NCBI GenBank assembly: GCA_030549775.1
Contig: CM060177.1
Location: 59,088,638 to 59,152,637 of the forward strand
Direction: 5' to 3'
DNA from: Tamarix chinensis
Lineage: Eukaryota > Streptophyta > Magnoliopsida > Caryophyllales > Tamaricaceae
DNA: 64,000 bases
Positions 57,308 through 64,000 of the stretch are shown piece after piece. The position numbers were made by a program, and so were the translations under genes. Every line of letters begins with the position of its first letter. Positions within the stretch are counted from its first letter, which is position 1. The notes below the pieces were generated by a model. That model ran no database searches, had not been told where the DNA came from, and saw nothing but the letters and a program-made list of their open reading frames with translations.

Positions 57308-58290
57308 TGGTAGTGATGGGAGGTTGTTAAATAGTGCAGCATGTTTGGGGAATGGAGAAAGAAAACAAACTTAAGAGGAGGAAGAAGGTGAAAAAGAGCT
57401 TGGGTGGTTTTGATTGTTGTGAACAAAAAGCTAGAAATAGAGGGATTGTTTGGGTTGGGATATTTGATTATAGAAAAATGAAAGAGAAAGGAAGGAGACG
57501 ATTGAGTTAGAAATGTTCAAAGAATTTGGCGGGTAGGGAGAGTTATAAGGTTGGTTTCATGTGTGGTAGGTAGCATAAGGGAGATCTGGTAGGGGGTTTT
57601 TGAGGAGGATGTGTGAGATGGAAAATGGGTTGGGGTGGAGTGTAAGAATAGGATAAGTTGTTTAAGATTTACTATGCTTAGTTTAGGGTTTTCTCGATTA
57701 GAAAGTCAAAGTATGAAAAACAAATTGTCAAATATCAGTGTTAAATAAAATGAACTCTAAAAATAAATAAAAATTATGAGAAGGTATAAAATAATTTTAG
57801 GAACTGAATTATAAAAAAATGGGCATTAGGGTTGATTTAAATGTTCATGAATGAAAAATGAGTGTATACAACAAAAGTGGATAATCTATATAGATTTTGT
57901 TCTTTATAATTTCAAGAAACAATTAATGAAGGTTCTAAATTACTATAGCTTATTGTAGAAATAATTTGGAAAGTTAAAATAAAAAAATTATTTGACCTCA
58001 TAATTTCGGAGCTAAACGAATTAAAACAAATAAAACCATCTTAATGCATAAATAATTTTATATTGTGAGTTATAAATTTGTAAATATTTTTAGAGTGAGT
58101 TATAAATTTTTTATGAGTTAAAAATATATGAAAATGACTAAATTGGAATAATCATGCAAATGATGAAAATAAAATATGAAAGGCTCGAATTTAATATGAA
58201 TGATAAGGAAATTAATATAAAAAAATAGAAATTTATTATTATAAGTATAATTACATAGTGATTATGGTAGGGTAAAAGTGGGATGTTATA

Positions 58291-58732
58291 TTGTGTCACT
58301 AACCTATAGTAGATTGGTCATTAACCACCATAAAAATAAAGTGAATTTTTTAAATAAATAAAAAAATCTTTGGTAGTGAAATAATGTTATTGTGCATTTA
58401 ACTATTGTGTATTGTAATATTGAGAAACTCAAATATAGATAATAAAACAAGAGAGAGGAAATATAGCATATAATATCTTATTCATTCACATATATGAGTT
58501 CTCTAAACTTTACAATACACTATATCCCATATACATGGTATTAATACTTAATATATCTTCTATGAGAGGTGGTTAAGGAATATGGAAGATGGTGGAGGAG
58601 ATGAAGAGTTGGGGATTTGAAACTATAATGAGAAAATTGTTACAACTAATAGTAGTAATATGAGTATTAAACCTAGGGTTTAATATAATACACATTTATA
58701 AATGGTATGTCTATAATACATAAATAGGATAT
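58291..58732 (-). repeat. Copia-type LTR, first part (split by a solo LTR)
   Basis: With 62353-62360 this forms an LTR of about 450 bp ending TTTACAACA. The run with GAGAAACTC, AACAAGAGAGAGGAAATATAG and ATCTTATTCATTCA is typical in style of plant Ty1/copia LTRs. The minus orientation follows from the polypurine tract beyond 62360. The left end is taken at the end of the neighbouring LTR repeat. Confidence 0.45.
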
Positions 58733-59390
58733 TATAATACCATAAAATTTTTCTTATCCTCATCTTATATCATTAACACCCTAATTTTATTCTAATCTCA
58801 ATAAATCTTATTTTAGCCTTAACAAAATTCTTAATACTAAGACCTTAACCGAATCTGAAATCTTTGACCTAGATAAACCATATTTTGTAACCTAATCTTA
58901 AATCCGTAAAAATTTATCACTAATTATATTTATTTTAGCTAATCCAACATCAATTAAGCTAATCCTCAACCTTTTCTATTTTTTCCTTTTTCTTTATCCT
59001 TTTATTTTCTTTTTCACCTCCTTTCTCCCTTCTGTTTTGCCATAAAGCCTGACTTTGGCTTTTGCAACTTGCAACTTGCCTTGCTTCTTACGTGTATGTT
59101 GTCTCCTCCCACTTGCACCATCAACTATCATTCTCACCTTTGTAGCCACCATAATCCATCATCTCTCGGCATATCTTATCCCCTATTGCCACTCTACCTA
59201 TAATGCACACCTCCCTTCTCCTATGCTATTTTCCTTCTTTACGCAACATACACTGACACACACCATCACCATCATCTACCTGCACTACATGTAATCTCCC
59301 CAACATTCAACCATCATCTCCTTCCATCCCTCATGCTCACATGCCATACCCTTTACATCGTCTACATTTTTCCTTCCACCGATCACACAC

Positions 59391-59392
<2 letters not shown>

Positions 59393-59430
<38 letters not shown>

Positions 59431-59452
59431 TATATATAGACACACACACACA
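59393..59452. repeat. (CA)n microsatellite
   Basis: A pure CA run at 59393-59426 and a second at 59440-59452, separated by AACATATATATAGA. Located in the C/T-rich part of the solo LTR; the homologous place in the 9084 copy has ATGTACGTATATATATAC instead. Confidence 0.9.
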
Positions 59453-61456
59453 CTTTACTCTCCTTCCTTCCACTTTGTTTGTGCCATTTCTTGCCCAAAC
59501 CTATCCAAAACAGCCTACATGAACTCCCTTTCCTTTCTTCTTCTTCCTCTTCCTCTTCTTCCCTTATTCTTTCCTTCTTCCCATGTGATTATGTCCTATT
59601 TTGCACTACTAAGCCACCTCCACCACCACTGTAAGCTACCACACACCGCCCAACTTAAGTCAACAGACCACTCAGGGTTACCCTATCCTTCCTTATCACC
59701 ATTATTAGCCATCGCTGCCTATCACCACCCTCTTTTTCCACATACCTATCACATTTTCATAATATGCACAACCTACGCACGGCCTCAAGCACGACCATAA
59801 AACATTAAAATTTCTTATCATAAAACCATGCAACCTAGCACAGCCTACCCATTCACCCCTATATTGCCTACACACAGCCCTGTTGCACGCCTGTGTGCAT
59901 TTGTTGGAAATAAGTTTTTTCTACTAATGATTGAGCATGCATGTAGCAGTTCACACCACCTAGCCCTACACAATTCTAACTCTCAACTTGGGTGTTCACT
60001 ACTTGCCACACGCACATGGAGTTACCCATTTCGGTCATCCACCCCTATTTTCACCCCCAAACCTAATCTAAATACCACCAAATTTTTACCATAGCCCCAC
60101 AATACATTCCACCACATATCTCACACAACTTAAGCTTCCATTTGACTCTAGTTGTTACCATTTTTACCCTCTTTACCTTAATTTCTTCCTTGGTTATACT
60201 GTTCGAACCTAATTATGTATTATGTTATTTTTTGTTGGTGGTATTCTAGTGACCTTGGAGGATAATAACTAGGTATCTTAGTTTGTAAGGACACTAATTG
60301 ATGTTTTAGGGTTTTGCGTTAATAACTCGTATGGATATGTGTTTTTTCCATGATATTGTGGCTATATGATGTGATATATGTTGTCAATGATATGTTGTGA
60401 TAATATGGATTGTATGATTGAAAGAAAGTGAGAATAGATAAGAGGTATTGATTTGATTTTGTTATGATAATGTTATATTTGTGATAAATATATTGTTTGG
60501 CATTACATATAGGTCAAATAAGACATGATAAGTGGAATGTTCATATTTACGAAGTATGATGATAAATGGTAGATTTGGGAAAAATAATGATTGTGGAAGA
60601 TATAAGACTTTATAAAATAAAGACAATTGATTATCCTTAATAGCATTTTGTTCATTATGGGTTAATACAAAAAATTTAGTATTGTAATATGTTAGGCAGA
60701 TTAGAATATGGTAATGATATCCTAAGAAGTGTTTGGAAGTATTATTGTGTATGTTGGGTTCTTCAAAATGAAATAATAGTCTAATTAGGGCATAATAACC
60801 TAAAATTACAATATTGTTATTTCATGTGTAAAACCCTAGAGTTTATCTGAATTCTAGATATGTTGCTAATGTGGCCTTATAAGGATGTATATTGAACTTG
60901 GTAATCATATGAGTCTTATGGGAAGAATTATGATGACTGATGAAATTAGGGTTTTAGTAATTTAGTAAATAGTACTTTAGATAAGATTATTCATGTATGT
61001 GGATGACATAGGAGTTGGACTATAAATTATGGGTATGATAATAATAATGATTTTTTAGAATGATATATTATAATTTGTGGTTGAATAATCAATATGGGAG
61101 AATGAATGCCAGGGGTATATAATTAGGGTTTTAAGAGATTAAGGACGTTGACCTACATGATGCATTTATCTACTTCAAAGTGTTCACTTCGTATGTACCA
61201 ATCATGAATAACATACAAATCTTTTAATGGGATAGAGCATATGACTAGGGTATAGGTGATGTTTCTATATTCTATTCCACCAATGATAATAGTGGCTTAG
61301 GAGCATTCTTCCCCGAGAAGATGATTTTTTTAATTTTTGTTCCATCAGAGATAATAGTGGTTTAAGAGTGTTTTACCTCAAGAAGTGTTTGAGTCTATTC
61401 TTCCGGATTAAGACTAGTGGAGCCCTTTCTCATCATAAGGATAAACATTAAAAATT

Positions 61457-61558
61457 AATTTAGATGAAGAAAATAGGGGTGAATTAGGGTGAATATTTTA
61501 AAATATTATTTGACTGATATTAACTTAATATGGGTCAGGGTGAATATTGAATGGGAAT
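61457..61558. mobile_element. fragment related to the 63361 MITE
   Basis: An interval absent from the paralogous LTR at about 22575 reads ATTAAAAATTAATTTAGATG, then GGTGAATTAGGGTGAATATT and TTTAAAATATTATTTGACTG, matching the interior of the MITE at 63398-63475 in order. Ends are not clear and no target duplication could be fixed. Confidence 0.45.
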
Positions 61559-62352
61559 ATAACACTATAAACTATGGAAAAGACACGAATGATTTAAAAT
61601 GGAAGAGTACGTGAGTTAGGAATAAGGTATTATTTTTATATCTGGTCCATAGGAGATAATAGTGGCTCAAGAGCATACTGCCTTGAGAAGGTGATGTTTT
61701 CATATTTATTCCACCAGATGATAATAGTGGTTTAGGTGTGTTGTCCCCAATAAGGTGTTTCAGACCATTCCATCGGTTTAAGAATAGTGTGGTTCCTATA
61801 CTCAACGTATATAAAAGAATAAAAATGGTTATGTATAAAAAAAAAGCTTGGATCATTGTCTAATCTTATGAGATTTTTTATATATTTGAATGTGTATTTA
61901 TCACCTGTTATGAATGCATATGTTATTTTTAACCCTAATTCATTAGCATTGTTCCCTTACTCAGTACTTAGTGTACTGACCACCATTTTTATGGGTGCTG
62001 CTTATTCCCATGAAAAGGAGACCCTAATTCTTAGGTGTAGGTCTCAAAATATTCCTTAGATGACTATGCTGACTATGACTCACAATGTGGGGATAAGTGA
62101 TCTTATTTGTACCAGGTGTTTGGGAGAAAAGTAATGTTATCTAGTAGATGTATTGACCGAATATTATTTTTGGACTCTTGATCCATGGTATCCCTGCTGT
62201 TACTATAAATGATTTTAGCCTTTTGATTGATGTAATGATGATTGAATAAAATAAACTTATGTAAATTATTATTATAACCATAATATTTTACTTATATACT
62301 TTTGCTATAAAATAAATGTTTTCAGTAGTAAAAGTTGAGGTGTTACAGATAT

Positions 62353-62640
62353 TTACAACATTCTCCCTTGGAGGTACATCTATAATACATATGTAATATA
62401 TATATTTTAAATATTTCCTCATTAAAAAATATTCTAGGAAAATCTAATGGGACAAAACAATGGCTAAGGAAAAGAGTATATATTTCTCCCCCTCAACATA
62501 GTATGTTTACTTTATATGTCATATTACATATGATTCTATTTGTAATAATCTATCCCAAAATCTTTCAAATTATATTTACAATTATTTTAATATAAAAGAG
62601 TTTAGTTTAGATTTTGGAAAGGACTTGAAATTTTAATAAA
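62353..62640 (-). other. Copia LTR end and 3' non-coding region
   Basis: 62353-62360 is the LTR edge (TTACAACA). Beyond it, CCAAGGGAGAATG on the minus strand is a polypurine tract. The plus-strand order CATTCTCCCTTGGAGGTACA, TTCTAGGAAAATCTAATGGG, GGCTAAGGAAAAGAGTA, TTTCTCCCCCTCAACAT is a motif set that I associate with the 3' region of plant Ty1/copia elements. No copia gene is present. Confidence 0.5.
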
Positions 62641-64000
62641 AATATGAATTTCAAGAGCGCTAATCTACCAGTTCCCCTAACTAATTGACCAATATGCTTA
62701 GGAGCTGATAATTTTTTTTTTCTGATGAACCAGTTGACTAGTTTGCTCCAACTAATTGACTAGTCATCTTATTATTTTAGATCTTTTTTATTTTGACTCA
62801 AGTATCCTTCCAATGCTTATAAAAACTTCTAATTTAAATATATTTGTGCTAATAAGCATATTTTGGTGCTTTGGAATTATTTTTACATTGTTTAGATCAT
62901 TTTATAATTTTATTTAGCTAAAATTCTCCTAAAGCAGTTTTAAGGCATTTTCACCCTCTCTCCCTTCTCCTTTACTTTTCTCTCTCTTCTAGTAGCTATG
63001 GATGTGTGTTTTACTTTCTACATTATACCTTCATTACCTCATCATTTATTTCCCTTACTCCTTAGTTGCCCAAATTTAACCCAAGTCAAACTTCTCTCTA
63101 CCCTACTTGTGGATGTTAAGTAGCTATCCTCTATACACCCTATTCATGATTCACTCTCACCCCCTACCATCTACACTTGTTCACTCTCTCCTTACCTTGT
63201 GAAAAACAAAATATTAAGAAGTTGGCATTTCTCCATTTTTCTCCCTTCTCTTTTTTCCTATAAAACAAAGGATCGCCTCTTGGTCTCTTCTCTTCTTGGT
63301 TCACTCTTACCTCTTCTCTCTTATCCGAACATTAGCTTTAAATTTCCTTTATTTCTCTTATGGCCCATTTAGATTGGGGTGAATTGAGGTTAGTGTAAAC
63401 ATTAAAAATTAACCAAGGTGAAAGGAATGAAGGTGAATCGAGGTTAATGTTTTAAAATGTTGTTTGGATCATATCAACCTAACCTGAATGAATCACGGTG
63501 ATTGTTTTAAAGATTAAAAAAATAAAATAAATGAAAATTTTACCCTTGTAATAAATAGATAAGTTCTATTGAGTGGTATTTTGGCCTTATCACGTCAATA
63601 ATTTACTTATTCTTTCACCTTCACCTTAATTACTCCCAAATTCAAAGGTTAATAAAAATGAGGTTAATCAAGGTGAATGGAGGTGAAATATTAACCTTGA
63701 TTCACCTAGGTAAAATTATTAACCTGGTACCCAAATGGGGTGAATTAATTGATTCATCTTCGTTAACCTCCTTTCACCCCAATCCAAATGTAAGGTTAGA
63801 CAAGGAAGGATTAAGATTTTGAAAAAGCTTGAAGATCTTAGCTTCATTCTCCCAAAAATTCTTTTTTGAGAAAATGTGGAGTTATGGATTTTTTTTCCTC
63901 TTCTTTTAGTTTTGTTTTATTAAGGTTGGAAAAATATTTCAAACTATTTTGACTATTGATTCTCTTAGGAATTGAGATCTTAGTAGACATCCATCAAGTT
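62641..64000. repeat. old LTR-derived repeat, inverted relative of 1-2339
   Basis: Reverse complement of the family at the left edge: ATTCTCCTAAAGCAG, TTGGTGCTTTGGAATTATTTT and the CTAGTCAA motifs match 1985-2265, and 63300-63360 plus 63796-64000 match 1370-1680. A MITE interrupts it. Continues beyond the window. Confidence 0.55.
63361..63795. mobile_element. 435-bp Tourist-like (PIF/Harbinger) MITE
   Basis: Left end TGGCCCATTTAGATTGGGGT, right end as reverse complement CCTTACATTTGGATTGGGGT, both continuing GAANNGAGGTTA. A direct TTA lies at 63358-63360 and 63796-63798. The interior repeats GGTGAA/GGTTAA motifs and has no ORF. The paralogue at about 1600 reads through the site (TTTATTTCTCTCTAGATTTC as reverse complement). 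Confidence 0.8.

Larger units (their letters stand above)
54804..58290 (-). repeat. old LTR-type repeat, third R1-like copy
   Basis: The first 80 bp continue the gag remnant of 48839-49010. From about 55000 it follows repeat R1 loosely (CTAGTACACCTCAAATT as at 2255; the CACAAAGGC repeat; CCATGTATTTAGGGTA; then AT-rich). It ends GGGATGTTATA at 58290, comparable to the GGTGTTACA ends of the other LTRs. Strongly diverged. No gene. Confidence 0.5.
58733..62347 (+). mobile_element. solo LTR, 3615 bp, TSD GATAT
   Basis: Starts TATAATACCATAAAAT and ends AGTTGAGGTGTTACA, flanked by GATAT at 58728-58732 and 62348-62352. Colinear with the split LTR at 9084-9877 plus 20242-23226. It contains GTACTGACCACCATTTTTATGGGTGC at about 61970-61995 in pieces shared with that copy, the AATAGTGG array (61270-61800) and a C/T-rich region (59000-60180) whose open frames are not genes. 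No interior is present. Confidence 0.85.

Noticed and set aside
59333..59800. 155-aa ORF on the plus strand
   Set aside because: It crosses the CA microsatellite and a C/T-rich stretch of a solo LTR; the paralogue at 9084-9877 has no matching frame.

Overview
The window is plant nuclear DNA from a retrotransposon-dominated, probably heterochromatic region; the element lineages (Tekay/Del-like, Athila-like and CRM/Reina-like Ty3/gypsy, a Copia remnant, Tourist-like MITEs) fit a flowering plant, but the species cannot be named. I found no host gene, tRNA or rRNA gene. Nearly all long open frames are either broken retrotransposon genes or artefacts of simple repeats. Everything coding is pseudogenised.

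Layout. 1-9083: an old LTR-derived repeat, carrying a 250-bp MITE (761-1010, TSD TAA) and a complete but non-autonomous LTR retrotransposon on the minus strand (3797-8048, 1411-bp LTRs, TSD TATAA) with one unrecognised ORF. 9084-23226: a plus-strand Tekay-type LTR split by a minus-strand Tekay-like element at 9878-20241 (TSD TTTCC). That element has a 144-bp 3' LTR remnant and a 7.6-kb 5' LTR enlarged by an internal duplication full of TAA microsatellites and minisatellites. A TTC tract (20247-20642) lies in the host LTR at the insertion site. 23235-32294: an Athila-like element in the partial tandem form LTR-internal-LTR-internal, with gag and an ORF1/env-like gene but no pol, and with hairpin-forming repeats shared by LTR and interior. 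32295-34480: a plus-strand Tekay-like protease/RT/RNase H fragment, joined head-to-head to a minus-strand CRM-like element (34481 to about 38960) that has lost its integrase core.

About 39000-48838: a minus-strand gypsy element reduced to gag debris, with a very long 5' LTR into which a 3656-bp solo LTR (43078-46733, TSD TAATA) has inserted. 49016-54798: the youngest and best preserved element, a plus-strand CRM/Reina-like gypsy with 731/732-bp LTRs about 96-97% alike by eye and TSD GATAC; its gag-pol is killed by stop codons, frameshifts and an in-frame deletion in RT. 54804-58290: another old LTR repeat. 58291-62640: a Copia LTR and 3' region (minus strand) containing a second solo LTR (58733-62347, TSD GATAT). 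62641-64000: an inverted relative of the first 2.3 kb, carrying a 435-bp MITE (TSD TTA).

The history can be read in layers: target-site duplications and paralogous empty sites within the window itself show which element went into which. The full-length autonomous machinery is gone; what remains are LTRs, solo LTRs, deletion derivatives and chimeric junctions. Boundaries with a stated TSD were read base by base; other junctions are approximate and percent identities are by-eye estimates.
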